A DNA stretch of 64,000 nucleotides from Myotis daubentonii (taxonomy: Eukaryota > Chordata > Mammalia > Chiroptera > Vespertilionidae). Shown here piece after piece: positions 14,701 to 26,016 of the stretch. Made by a program: the position numbers and the translations under genes. How positions within the stretch are numbered: the stretch's first letter is position 1; the number at the start of each line of letters is the position of its first letter. Location of the stretch: positions 11,568,145 through 11,632,144 of the forward strand of contig NC_081851.1 of NCBI RefSeq assembly GCF_963259705.1, given 5' to 3'. The notes under the pieces are model-generated. The model was given only the letters and a program-made list of their open reading frames with translations, was not told the DNA's origin and did no database searches.

Positions 14701-17700
14701 TCCCTCTAGTTCCTTTATAGTCCTGCATATGGCAGGGAGGTGGCGTTTCCTCTATGACAATTCCCATACTCCCTTGTCATTTCAGTGGTCCATTCCACTA
14801 TGTTCAGTTGCTACCATTTCCTAGGATTTTGAGTGTTGTTTTAATGGATGTTTTGTTTTAGAATAGTTCCAGATTTACAGAAAAACTGTGTAGATAATAA
14901 CCATGTACAGCATACCCAATTTCCCTTATTACTAATATCTTTCCTATGTAAGGGGCAAATGTAACATGAAGTAAATCATCAAAGAAACAGATTGAAACCT
15001 CACTTCTCTAGCATATCAAATATACAGCAATGATGTTCTAGACCAAGTTGTTAAAGGAAAAACTGGACCTGATGTGGCATAAAACTTCAGATATTGAGCT
15101 GACCATCCTTTCAATATTTTAACTATATTCAATAGTCTACCATGTAAAAAGGAAATCAAAGTCATATTTATACACTGTCAGCACTAACACAATACCCTGT
15201 TCCTCATGACTGTGACCACACTGTTCCTCATGTCTGCGACCACCATCCATGCCACCCCCCCAATCCAAACTTAAATTTAACATCAGCTTCTTTTTTCCTT
15301 GCCAGTATTAGAAAGTTTTGAGAAAAAAAAATCCCCAGTCACACTTCTCCTTGTCCTTATTCAAAGTGTTGGCTCAGTATACAATGGCTTGTCTGGTGCC
15401 CCAACTAAAGAAATCTACACTATTCCCTTCTCACATGCCTGTGCTCTCCTTACATCCCTCCCCATTAGTGAAACAGCGTCAAACCTCACTTCTCTAGTAT
15501 CTCAAATATCCAACAATGCTCTTCTAGACCATGATGTTAAAGGAAAAACTATACCAGTTGTGGGATAAAACTTCCAACTAAAAAAATCTACAGTATTCCC
15601 TTCTCACATGCCTGCCGCCTCCTTACATCCCTCCCCATCAGTGAAACAGCGTCAAACCTCACTTCTCTAGTATCTCAAATATCCAACAATGCTGTTCTAG
15701 ACCATGATGTTAAAGGAAAAACTATACCAGTTGAGGGATAAAACTTCACATCTTGAGCTGACCATGCTTTCAATAGTTTAACAATATTCAATAGCCTGCC
15801 ATAAAAAAAGGAAATCAAACAATTTATTATACACTGCCGGCATTAACACAACATTCTGTTCCTCATGGCTGTGACCACCACCATCCATCCCCCCCTCCCG
15901 CCAAATACAAACATAAATTCACTTTTGTACTTGCAGTTTCTTCATCCATCCTTGTGTGTAGAGTCATTTTCCTTATCTCTAATAGTCTCCAATATCATCT
16001 TACTAATTTTAGCAAATTTAAGGCAAGAGACACTACTTAAAGGATCCTGGCCTCTATATATTCTCTTTGGGTTAAGGAGGAGCCAATCACTTCATCTCTG
16101 TTTGCCCAAAATCTGTGGTTGCCATGGTGTGGCTTGACATCACAAAGCCTCAGCTTGACCATCCAGGAGGGGCCGGGGTGGCAGAGGATGCAGAAATCTC
16201 AGACACACTGGTTATAGAGCAGAGTCCTTCCTCTTCACTCCTAAAATTTTTTCCTAAACTGACCTCTCTCTCTCTCAATTCCTCTAGATCCATTATAGTC
16301 CAGCATATGGCAGGGAGGTGGTGTTTCCTCTAAGACAATTCCCATACTCACCCGTCATTTCAGTGGTCCATTCCACTATGTTCATTTGCTACCATTTCCT
16401 AGGATTTTGAGTGTTGTTTTAATGGATGTTTTGTTTTAGAAATGTTCCAGACTTACAGAAAAACTGTAAAGATAATAACCATGTACACCATACTCAATTT
16501 CCCTAATTAGTAATATCTTACTTATGTAAGGGGCAAATGTAACATGAAGTGAATCATCAAAGAAACAGAGTGAAACCTCACTTCTCTAGCATCTCAAATA
16601 TACAGCAATGATGATCTAGACCAAGTTGTTAAAGGAAAAACTGGACCTGATGTGGCATAAAACTTCATATATTGAGCTGACCATCCTTTCAATAGTTTAA
16701 CAATATTCAATAGTCTACCATGTAAAGAGGAAATCAAAGTCATATTTATACACTGCCAGCACTAACACAACACCCTGTTCCTCATAACTGCGACCACCCT
16801 GTTCCTCATGTCTGCGACCACCATCCATGCCACCCCCCCCAATCCAAACTTAAATTTAACATCAGCTTCTTTTTTCCTTGCCAGTATTAGAAAGTTTTGA
16901 GAAAAAAAATCCCCAGTCAGACTTCTCCTTGTCCTTATTCAAAGTGTTGGCCCAGTATACAATGGCTTGTCTGGTGCCCCAACTAAAGAAATCTACACTA
17001 TTTCCTTCTCACATGCCTGCCGCCTCCTTACATCCCTCCCCATCAGTGAAACAGCGTCATACCTCACTTCTCTAGTATCTCAAATATCCAACAATGCTGT
17101 TCTCGACCATGATGTTAAAGGAAAAACTATACCAGTTGTGGGATAAAACTTCACATCTTGAGCTGACCATCCTTTCAATAGTTTAACAATATTCAATAGC
17201 CTGCCATGCAAAAAGGAAATCAAACAATTTATTATACACTGCCGGCATTAACACAACACTCTGTTCCTCATGGCTGTGACCACCACCATCCATCCCCCCC
17301 TCCCGCCAAATACAAACATAAATTCACTTTTGTACTTGCAGTTTCTTCATCCATCCTTGTGTGTAGAGTCGTTTTCCTTATCTCTACTAGTCTTCAATAT
17401 CATCTTACTAATTTTAGCTAATTTTAGGCAAGAGACACTACTTAAATGATCCTGGCCTCTATATATTCTCTTTAGGTTAAGGAGGAGCCAATCACTTCAG
17501 CTCTGTTTGCCCAAAATCTGTGGTTGCCATGGTGTGGCTTGACATCACAAAGCCTCAGCTTGACCATCCATGAGGGGCCGGGGTGGCAGAGGATGCAGAA
17601 ATCTCAGACACACTGGTTATAGAACAGAGACCTTCCTCTTCACTCCTAAAATTTTTTCCTAAACTGACCTCTCTCTCTCTCAATCCCTCTAGTTCCATTA

Positions 17701-20700
17701 TAGTCCAGAATATGGCAGGGAAGTGGTGTTTCCACTAAGACAATTCCCATGCTCCCCCGTCATTTCAGTGGTCCATTCCACTATGTTCAGTTGCTACCAT
17801 TTCCTAGGATTTTGAGTGTTGTTTTAATGGATGTTTTGTTTTAGAATACTTCCAGATTAACAGAAAAACTGTGAAGATAATAACCATGTACACCATACCC
17901 AATTTCCCTTATTACTAATATCTTACTTATGTAAGGGGCAAATGTAACATGAAGTGAATCATCAAAGAAACAGAGTGAAACCTCACTTTTCTAGCATCTC
18001 AAATATACAGCAATGATGTTCTAGACCAAGTTGTTAAAGGAAAAACTGGACCTGATGTGGCATAAAACTTCAGATCTTGAGCTGACCATCCTTTCAATAG
18101 TTTAACTATATTCAATAGTCTACCATGTAAAAAGGAAATCAAAGTCATATTTATACACTGCCAGCACTAACACAACACCCTGTTCCTCATGACTGTGACC
18201 ACTCTGTTCCTCATGTCTGCGACCACCATCCATACCACCCCCCTAAATCCAAACTTAAATTTAACATCAGCTTCTTTTTCCTTGCCAGTATTAGAAAGTT
18301 TTGAGAAAAAAAATCCCCATTCAGACTTCTCCTTGTCCTTATTCAAAGTGTTGGCTCAGTATAGAATGCCTTGTCTAGTGCCCCAAATAAAGAAATCTGC
18401 ACTATTCCCTTCTCACATGCCTGTCCCCTCCTTATATCCCTCCCCATCAGTGAAACAGCGTCAAACCTCACTTCTCTAGTATCTCAAATATCCAACAATG
18501 CTGTTCTAGACCATGATGTTAAAGGAAATACTATACCAGTTCTGGGATAAAACTTCACATCTTGAGCTGACCATCCTTTCAATAGTTTAACAATATTCAA
18601 TAGCCTGCCATGTAAAAAGGAATTCAAACAATTTATTATACACTGCCGGCATTAACACAAGACTCTGTTCCTCATGGCTGCGACCAACACCATCCACCCC
18701 CCCTCCCCCCCCAATAAAAACATAAATTCACTTTTGTACTTGCAGTTTCTTCATCCATCCTTGTGTGTAGAGTCTTTTTCCTTATCTCTACTAGTCTTCA
18801 ATATCATCTTACTAATTTTAGCTAATTTAAGGCAAGAGACACTACTTAAAGGATCCTGGCCTCTATATATTCTCTTTAGGTTAAGGAGGAGCCAATCACT
18901 TCAGCTCTGTTTGCCCAAAATCTGTGGTTGCCATGGTGTGGCTTGACATCACAAAGCCTCAGCTTGACCGTCCCGGAGGGGCCGGGGTGGCAGAGGATGC
19001 AGAAATCTCAGACACACTGGTTATAGAACAGAGACCTTCCTCTTCAAAATTTTTTCCTAAACTGACCTCTCTCTCTCTCCATTCCTCTACTTCCATTATA
19101 GTCCAGCATATGGGAGGGAGGTGCTGTTTCCTCTAAGACAATTCCCATAGTCCCCTGTCATTTCAGTGTTCCATTCCACTATGTTCAGTTGCTACCATTT
19201 CCTAGGATTTTGAGTGTTGTTTTAATGGATGTTTTGTTTTAGAATAGTTCCAGATTTACAGAAAAACTGTGAAGATAATAACCATGTACATCATACCCAA
19301 TTTCCCTTATTACTAAAATCTTACTTATTTAAGGGGAAAATGTAACATGAAGTGAATCATCAAAGAAAGAGAGTGAAACCTCACTTCTCTAGCATCTCCA
19401 ATATACATCAATGATGTTCTACACCAAGTTGTTAAAGGAAAAACTGGACCTGATGTGGCATAAAAGTTCAGATCTTGAGCTGACCATCCTTTCAATAGTT
19501 TAACAATATTCAACAGTCTACCATGTAAAAAGGAAATCAAATTCATTATTATACACTCCCATCACTAACACAACACCATGTTCCTCATGACTGCGACCAC
19601 CCTGTTGCTCATGACTGCTACCACCATCCATAACACCCCCAAATCCAAACTTAAATTTAACATCAGCTTCTTTTTTCCTTTCCAGTATTAGAATGTTTTG
19701 AGAAAAAAATCCCCATTTACTTCTCCTTGTCCTTATTCAAAGTGTTGGCTCAGTATACAATGGCTTGTCTGGTGCCCCAACTAAAGAAATCTACACTATT
19801 CCCTTCTCACATGCCTGCCCCCTCCTTACATCCCTCCCCATCAGTGAAACAGCGTCAAACCTCACTTCTCTAGTATCTCAAATATCCAAAAATGCTGTTC
19901 TAGACCATGATGTTAAAGGAAAAACCATACCAGTTGTGGGATAAAGCTGCACATCTTGAGCTGACCATCCTTTCAATAGTTTAACAATATTCAATATCCT
20001 GCCATGTAAAAAGGAAATCAAACAATTTATTATACACTGACGGCATTAACACAACACTCTGTTCCTCATGGCTGCGACCACCACCATCCTTCCCCCCCTG
20101 CCCCCAATACAAACATAAATTCACTTTTATACTTGCAGTCTCTTCATCCATCCTTGTGTGTAGAGTCTTTTTCCTTATCTCTACTAGTCTTCAATATCAT
20201 CTTACTAAATTTAGCTAATTTAAGGCAAGAGACACTACTTAAAGGATCCTGGTCTCTATATATTCTCTTTAGGTTAAGGAGGAGCCAATCACTTCAGCTC
20301 TGTTTGCCCAAAATCTGTGGTTGCCATGGTGTGGCTTGACAACACAAAGACTCAGCTTGACCATCCAGGAGGGGCGGGGGTGGCAGAGGATGCAGAAATC
20401 TCAGACAAACTGGTTATAGAACAGAGAACTTCCTCTTCACTCCAAAAATTATTTCCTAAACTGACCTCTCTCTCTCTCAATTCCTCTAGTTCCATTATAG
20501 TCCAGCATATGGCAGGGAGGTGGTGTTACCTCTAAGACAATTCCCATACTCCCCCGTCATTCCAGTGGTCGATTCCACTATGTTCAGTTGCTACCATTTC
20601 CTAGGGTTTTGAGTGTTGTATTAATGGATGTCTTGTTTTAGAATAGTTCCAGATTTACAGAAAAATTGTGAAGATAGTAACCATGTACACCATACCCAAT

Positions 20701-21620
20701 TTCCCTTATTACTAATATCTTACTTATGTAAGGGGCAAATGTAAAAAGAAGTGAATCATCAAAGAAACAGAGTGAAACCTCACTTCTCTAGCATCTCAAA
20801 TATACATCAATGATGTTCTAGACCAAGTTGTTAAAGGAAAACCTAGACCTGATGTGGCATAAAACTTCATATATTGAGCTGACCATCCTTTCCATAGTTT
20901 AACTACATTCAATAGTCTACCATGTAAAAAGGAAATCAGTCATATTTATACACTGCCAGCACTAACACAACATCCTGATCCTCATGACTGTGACCACCCT
21001 GTTCCTCATGTCTGAGACCACCATTCACACCACCCCCGCAATCCAAACTTAAATTTAACATCAGCTTCTGTTTTTCTTGCCAGTATTAGAAAGTTATGAG
21101 AAAAAAATCCCCATTCAGACTTCTTCTTGTCCTTATTCAAAGTGTTGACTCAGTATACAATGGCTTGTCTGGTGCCCCAACTAAGTAAATCTACACTATT
21201 CGCTTCTCACATTCCTGCCCCCTCCTTACATCCCTCGCCATCAGTGAAACAGCTTCAAACCTCACGTCTCTAGTATCTCAAATATCAAACAATGCTGTTC
21301 TACACCATGATGTTAAAGGAAAAACTATACCAGTTGCGGGATAAAACTGCACATCTTGAGCTGACCATCCTTTCAATAGTTTAACAATATTCAATAGCCT
21401 GCCATGTAAAAAGGAAATCAAACAATTTATTATACACTGCCAGCATTAACACAACACTCTGTTCCTCATGGCTGCGACCACCACCATTCCCCCCCCTTCC
21501 CCCCCAATACAAACATAAATTCACGTTTGTACTTGCAGTTTCTTCATCCATCCTTGTGTGTAGAGTCATTTTCCTTATCTCTACTAGTCTTCAATATCAT
21601 CTTACTAATTTTATCTAATT
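11740..21620. repeat. Macrosatellite units 9-15, no simple higher-order period seen
   Basis: Units are anchored at 11740, 13146, 14546, 16124, 17529, 18933 and 20326. They mix the subtypes seen elsewhere (CTCCAAAAATTA versus CTCCTAAAATTT; GGGGCGGGG versus GGGGCCGGG), and by eye I could not find a clean multi-unit period. The unit anchored at 18,933 lacks six bases in the conserved CACTCCTAAAA stretch. I see no gene here. Confidence 0.75.
15400..15750. repeat. 174-bp tandem duplication inside unit anchored at 14546
   Basis: This is the third instance of the same internal duplication, with the second copy starting near 15,577. The unit is 1578 bp long. Confidence 0.85.
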
Positions 21621-23112
21621 TAAGGCAAGAGACACTACTTAAAGGATCCTGGCCTCTATATATTCTCTTTAGGTTAAGGAGGAGCCAATCACTTCAGCTC
21701 TGTTTGCCCAAAATCTGTGGTTGCCATGGTGTGGCTTGACATCACAAAGCCTCAGCTTGACCATCCAGGTTGGGCGGGGGTGGCAGAGGATGCAGAAATC
21801 TCAGACAAACTGGTTATAGAACAGAGACCTTCCTCTTCACTCCTAAAATTTTTTCCTAAACTGACCTCTCTCTCTCTCAATTCCTCTAGTTCCATTACAG
21901 TCCAGCATATGGCAGGGAGGTGGTGTTTCCTCTAAGACAATTCCCATACTCCCCCGTCATTTCAGTGGTGCATTCCACTATGTTCAGTTGCTACCAGTTC
22001 CTAGGGTTTTGAGTGTTGTATTAATGGATTTCTTATTTTAGAATAGTTCCAGATTTACAGAAAAATTGTGAAGATTATAACCATGTACACCATACCCAAT
22101 TTCCCTTATTACTAATATCTTACTTATGTAAGGGGCAAATGTAAAAAGAAGTGAATCATCAAAGAAACAGAGTGAAACCTCACTTCTTTAGCATCTCAAA
22201 TATACAGCAATGATGTTATAGACCAAGTTGTTAGAGGAAAAACTGGACTTGATGTGGTATAAAAGTTCAGATCTTGAGCTGACCATCCTTTCAATAGTTT
22301 AACTATATTCAATAGTCTACCATGTAAAGAGGAAATCAAATTCATTATTATACACTCCCAGCACTAACACAACACCATGTTCCTCATGACTGCGACCACC
22401 CTGTTGCTCATGACTGCTACCACCATCCATAACACCCCCAAATCCAAACTTAAATTTAACATCAGCTTCTTTTTTCCTTGCCAGTATTAGAAAGTTTTGA
22501 GAGAAAATCCCCATTCAGACTTCTCCTTGTCCTTATTCAAAGTGTTGGCTCAGTATACAATGGCTTGTCTGGTGCCCCAACTAAAGAAATCTACACTATT
22601 CCCTTCTCATATGCCTGCCCCCTCCTTACATCCCTCCCCATCAGTGAAGCAGCGTCAAACCTCACTTCTCTAGTATCTCAAATATCCAAAAATGCTGTTC
22701 TAGACCATGATGTTAAAGGAAAAACCATACCAGTTGTGGGATAAAGCTGCACATCTTGAGCTGACCATCCTTTCAATAGTTTAACAATATTCAATAGCCT
22801 GCCATGTAAAAAGGAAATCAAACAATTTATTATACACTGACGGCATTAACACAACACTCTGTTCCTCATGGCTGCGACCACCACCATCCTTCCCCCCCTG
22901 CCCCCAATACAAACATAAATTCACTTTTATACTTGCAGTCTCTTCATCCATCCTTGTGTGTAGAGTCTTTTTCCTTATCTCTACTAGTCTTCAATATCAT
23001 TTTACTAATTTTTTTTTTTTTTTTTTTATTGGATGAGAGAAGAAAAATGGTGGTAGGAAAGTTCTAGACAAAAAGGCCTACATATGACCTGGAATTCCAT
23101 AACCTTTGACTT

Positions 23113-23292
23113 TAAAAAAAATCCTCACCCAAAGTTATGTTTTTATTGATTTTAGAAAGAGGAATGGGGGAGAGAGAGAGAAACATTGATTGGTTGGCTT
23201 CCATACAGGCCCCAAACAGGGATCAAACTTGCAACCTTTTGGTGTATGGGACAAAGCTTGAACAAACCAAACCCATCCGGCCAGGACTATAT
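23113..23292 (-). mobile_element. VES SINE, minus strand
   Basis: Flanked by the 14-bp target duplication ATAACCTTTGACTT (23099-23112 and 23293-23306). The body on the plus strand runs from a TTTTTATTGATTTT tail side through GAGAGAGAGAAACATTGAT to the tRNA-related head ending CCGGCCAGGAC. This is the bat VES family, inserted inside the older retrocopy. Confidence 0.88.
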
Positions 23293-23414
23293 ATAACCTT
23301 TGACTTCTTATGTGATTAGAATCTCATACTCTGGCACACACCTGTGTACAGACAGTCTTTCCTGTTTGGTTTCCCTTTACACTTCCCATCCTCAGCTCAC
23401 TTTTGCTTTTTAAG

Positions 23415-23826
23415 TGCCGGGGTCTAGCCCCAGCGGGTCCAGGGGTCCCCAAAGGTGTAGACGGAGTCGGCGAAGAAGGAATGACACGGAGACAGTGTTC
23501 AGTTGATCAGCAGCTTAGCCAGGATCTCTAGCCCGGATCTCCAGAGAGGTTCTGCTTCGGATTTCCAGCGAGGTTCTGTCGCCATGTTCCCTCGCTAGGT
23601 TCTCCAGCCAGGTTCTGTCCAGGCTCTCCAGTCAGGTTCAGTGTCCAGGTTCCAGTCAGGTTCTCCTGCCAATCTCTGTAGTCAGGTTCAGTCCAGGATC
23701 CCTTGCCATGTTCTCCTGCTAGGCTCTGTCTCTAGGCTCTGAGGCCAGTCCCTCTCCAGGATCCTCAGGCATGCTCTCTCCAGCGAAGTTCTTCTGTCTC
23801 CAGGCTCCGTGTAGGTTCTGTCTTCT
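23415..23826 (-). mobile_element. LTR R/U5-like segment with degenerate short repeats
   Basis: Read on the minus strand this ends in GGGGCTAGACCCCGGCA, a typical CA-terminated U5 end. Before it lies a degenerate tandem repeat of about 20 bp built on GAACCTGGCTGGAG-like words (on the plus strand CCAGGTTCTGT-like). It continues beyond the HAL1 insertion at 26030-26049. The layout fits the R/U5 of a bat class II endogenous retrovirus LTR. No viral gene is present. Family assignment is inference. Confidence 0.5.
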
Positions 23827-24052
23827 TTTTTTTTTTTTTTAATTATATTTTATTGATTTTTTTACAGAGAGGAAGAGAGAGGGATAGAGAGCCAGAAACA
23901 TCTATGAGAGAGAAACATCGATCAGCCGCCTCCTGCACACCCCCCACTGGGGATGTGCCCGCAACCAAGGTACTGCCCTTGACTGGAATCGAACCTGAGA
24001 CCCCTCAGTCCGCAGGCCGACACTCCATCCACTGAGCCAAACCGGCCAGGGC
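23827..24052 (-). mobile_element. VES SINE at the 3' end of the HAL1 insertion
   Basis: On the plus strand the T-tract (from 23827) is followed by TTTTATTGATTTTTTTACAG, the VES body and the head ending AAACCGGCCAGGGC at 24052. It has no target duplication of its own. Its poly(A) side abuts the GGTTCTGTCTTCT duplication shared with the 5' end of the L1 derivative. AATAAA (reverse of 23849-23854) sits just before its tail and could have served as the polyadenylation signal. Confidence 0.88.
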
Positions 24053-24106
24053 TATAATTGCGTTTCCATCATTACTCCTTTCAACCTTACCAAATCTTGT
24101 TAATTC
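24053..24106 (-). other. Possible 3'-transduced flanking segment
   Basis: This 54-bp stretch lies between the L1-derived poly(A) run (T-run 24107-24116) and the VES head and matches neither. It is inferred to be source-locus flank carried along with the VES. Confidence 0.55.
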
Positions 24107-24462
24107 TTTTTTTTTTAATTAAATCTTTATTGTTCAGATTATTACATTTGTTCCTCTTTTTTTTCCCCCCCATAACTCCCCTCCTCCCAGTTCCCGCCCC
24201 ACCCTCCGCCCTCACTCCCCACCCACTGTCCTCATCCATAGGTGCACGATTTTTGTCCAGTCTCTTCCCGCATCTCCCACACCCCTTTCCCCCCCAAGAA
24301 TAGTCAGTCCATTCCCTTTCTATGTCCCTGATTCTATTATAATCAACAGTTCATTCTGTTCATCAGATTATTTATTCACTTGATTCTTAGATTCACTTGT
24401 TGATAGATGCATATTTGTTGTTCATAATTTGTATCTTTACCTTTTTCTTCCTCTTCCTCTTC

Positions 24463-25311
24463 TTAAAGGATACCTTTCAGCATTTCATATAATCCTGGTT
24501 TGGTGGTGATGAACTCCTTTAGCTTTTCCTTATCTGTGAAGCTCTTTATCTGACCTTCAATTCTGAATGATAGCTTTGCTGGATAAAGTAATCTTGGTTG
24601 TAGGTTCTTGGTATTCATCACTTTGAATATCTCTTGCCACTCCCTTCTGGCCTGCAAAGTTTCTGTTGAGAAATCAGCTGACAGTCGTATGGGTATTCCC
24701 TTGTAGGTAACTGAGTTTCTTTCTCTTGCTGTTTTTAAGATTCTCTCTTTATCTTTTGCTCTTGGCATTTTAATTATGATGTGTCTTGGTGTGGTCCTCT
24801 TTGGATTCCTTTTGTTTGGGGTTCTCCGCGCTTCTTGGACCTGTAAGTCCATTTCTTTCACCAGGTGGGGGAAGTTTTCTGTCATTATTTCTTCAAATAG
24901 GTTTTCAATATCTTGCTCTCTCTCATCTTCTGGCACCCCTATAATTCTGATGTTGGTACGCTTGAAGCTGTCCCAGAGGCTCCTTACACTATCCTCGCAT
25001 TTTTGGATTCTTTTTTCATTTTGCTTTTCCGGTTGGATGTTTTTTGCTTCCTCGCATTTCAAATCATTGACTTGATTCATGCGCTCCTCTGGTCTGCTGT
25101 CGGGCGTCTGTATAATATTCGTTATTTCAGTCCGTGTATGCTTAATTTCTAGTTGGTTCCCCAATATAAGATCGAGGGTCTTATTAGTTTTCGTGTAGAT
25201 CTCATTAAGTTTATCGGCAGCTTCTAAACAGTTCTTGAGAGACCTTAAAAGTGTGGTTCTGAACTCTATATCTTCCTTTGACAATTTTGTCCTGTTTCTT
25301 TGTCTCCGCAT
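24463..25311 (-). CDS. ORF1: LINE-1 ORF1 protein, intact (282 aa), copy 1
   Basis: L1 ORF1p is a trimeric RNA-binding chaperone that coats its own transcript in the cytoplasm and is needed for retrotransposition. The 282-residue frame starts MRRQRNRTKL. It has a heptad-like, charged N-terminal part (about 10-110), an RRM region opening with TNIRIIGVPEDE (119-130), the RTPNKRNPKRTTPRHI segment (163-178) and the C-terminal domain with RLSADFS (209-215) and QARREW (220-225). It ends EMLKGIL as ORF1p proteins usually do. Human ORF1p is somewhat longer, mainly in the coiled coil. No stop or frameshift is present, so the copy is young. There is no ORF2 downstream. Plus-strand open frames across it are shadows. 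Confidence 0.93.
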   Translation of the reverse strand: MRRQRNRTKLSKEDIEFRTTLLRSLKNCLEAADKLNEIYTKTNKTLDLILGNQLEIKHTRTEITNIIQTPDSRPEERMNQVNDLKCEEAKNIQPEKQNEKRIQKCEDSVRSLWDSFKRTNIRIIGVPEDEREQDIENLFEEIMTENFPHLVKEMDLQVQEARRTPNKRNPKRTTPRHIIIKMPRAKDKERILKTARERNSVTYKGIPIRLSADFSTETLQARREWQEIFKVMNTKNLQPRLLYPAKLSFRIEGQIKSFTDKEKLKEFITTKPGLYEMLKGIL

Positions 25312-26016
25312 TTTGTTATGCTTCCTTGGTGCACCCCCTAGTGGTCTTTGTTCGCAGTCTTATAGTTAAATCTTGATTGTTGTAGCTAATTCCAGGGAGG
25401 GTTTGACCTCCAGGCCAAGTGGCTATGAGAATCAGCTGTGTCAGCAGTGAGAGAACTTCTGTCCTCTAGGGAGGTGCTAATCTAGCCTTTGCCTGAGGCT
25501 CTCCGGCAAATGGTTCTGCGCTGGGCTTTGGCGGGGCGGGTCGCACAGGATCAACAGGGTGGGCCGGAGAGAGCAGTTATGGCGGCTCTCAGTCCTGTCC
25601 CCAGGGGCTCTGCCTCTCTGAGTCCCAGCACCCGCTGCAAAGCTGGGAGAGAAAGCTGCACTCGCTCTGACCGAAGCCAGACAGTCCCACTTCTCCGGTT
25701 TGAGTCTGGGTCCCTAAAGACTCGCCTGTATCTGGAGCTCAGAGTCTGCAACTCCCTCCCGATTGAAAACGCCAACCGCGCCCTCCGCCGCCAGCCTGCT
25801 CCACGCACTCCGCACCTCAGAATTTGACTTCAGCACTGAGCCTCCTCTGAGTGTCCCTGTGCGTTTCTCTTTCCTCCTAGTTGTAGGACTTCCACTCAGC
25901 CAGCCTTCCTGTGGTTCTGGGTGATGTCCCTTCTGTTTTTTGGTTTCACTTTTGAAGTAGTTGTTCAAAGCAGCAAACTCCAGCATTAACCTATGCCGCC
26001 ATCTTGGTTCTCTCTC
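25312..26016 (-). promoter_or_regulatory. L1-type 5'UTR/internal promoter with YY1 motif
   Basis: This is a GC-rich leader from the element's first base to the ORF1 ATG. CAAGATGGCGGC on the minus strand (plus 25995-26006) is a YY1-type site, which positions transcription start in full-length L1s. A sense upstream open frame of 90 codons (25714-25986), starting ATGCTGGAG, lies within it. Confidence 0.75.

Larger units (their letters stand above)
24107..26016 (-). mobile_element. Full-length half-L1 (HAL1-like) element, copy 1
   Basis: Target duplication GGTTCTGTCTTCT is at 23814-23826 and 26017-26029. On the minus strand the element begins GAGAGAACCAAGATGGCGGC, containing a YY1-type CAAGATGGCGGC as at the start of full-length L1s. 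A GC-rich ~700-bp 5'UTR (25312-26016), an intact ORF1 (24463-25311) and a ~350-bp 3'UTR follow. The 3'UTR has a G-rich polypurine tract (24170-24240, C-rich on plus) and AATAAA (reverse of 24126-24131). There is no ORF2 sequence between ORF1 and the 3'UTR. This organisation is that of HAL1 elements, which rely on L1 ORF2p in trans. An internally deleted L1 is the alternative. Confidence 0.85.

Noticed and set aside
24776..25152. Plus-strand open frames over the HAL1 ORF1 (also 33427-33803)
   Set aside because: They are antisense shadows of the conserved L1 ORF1.
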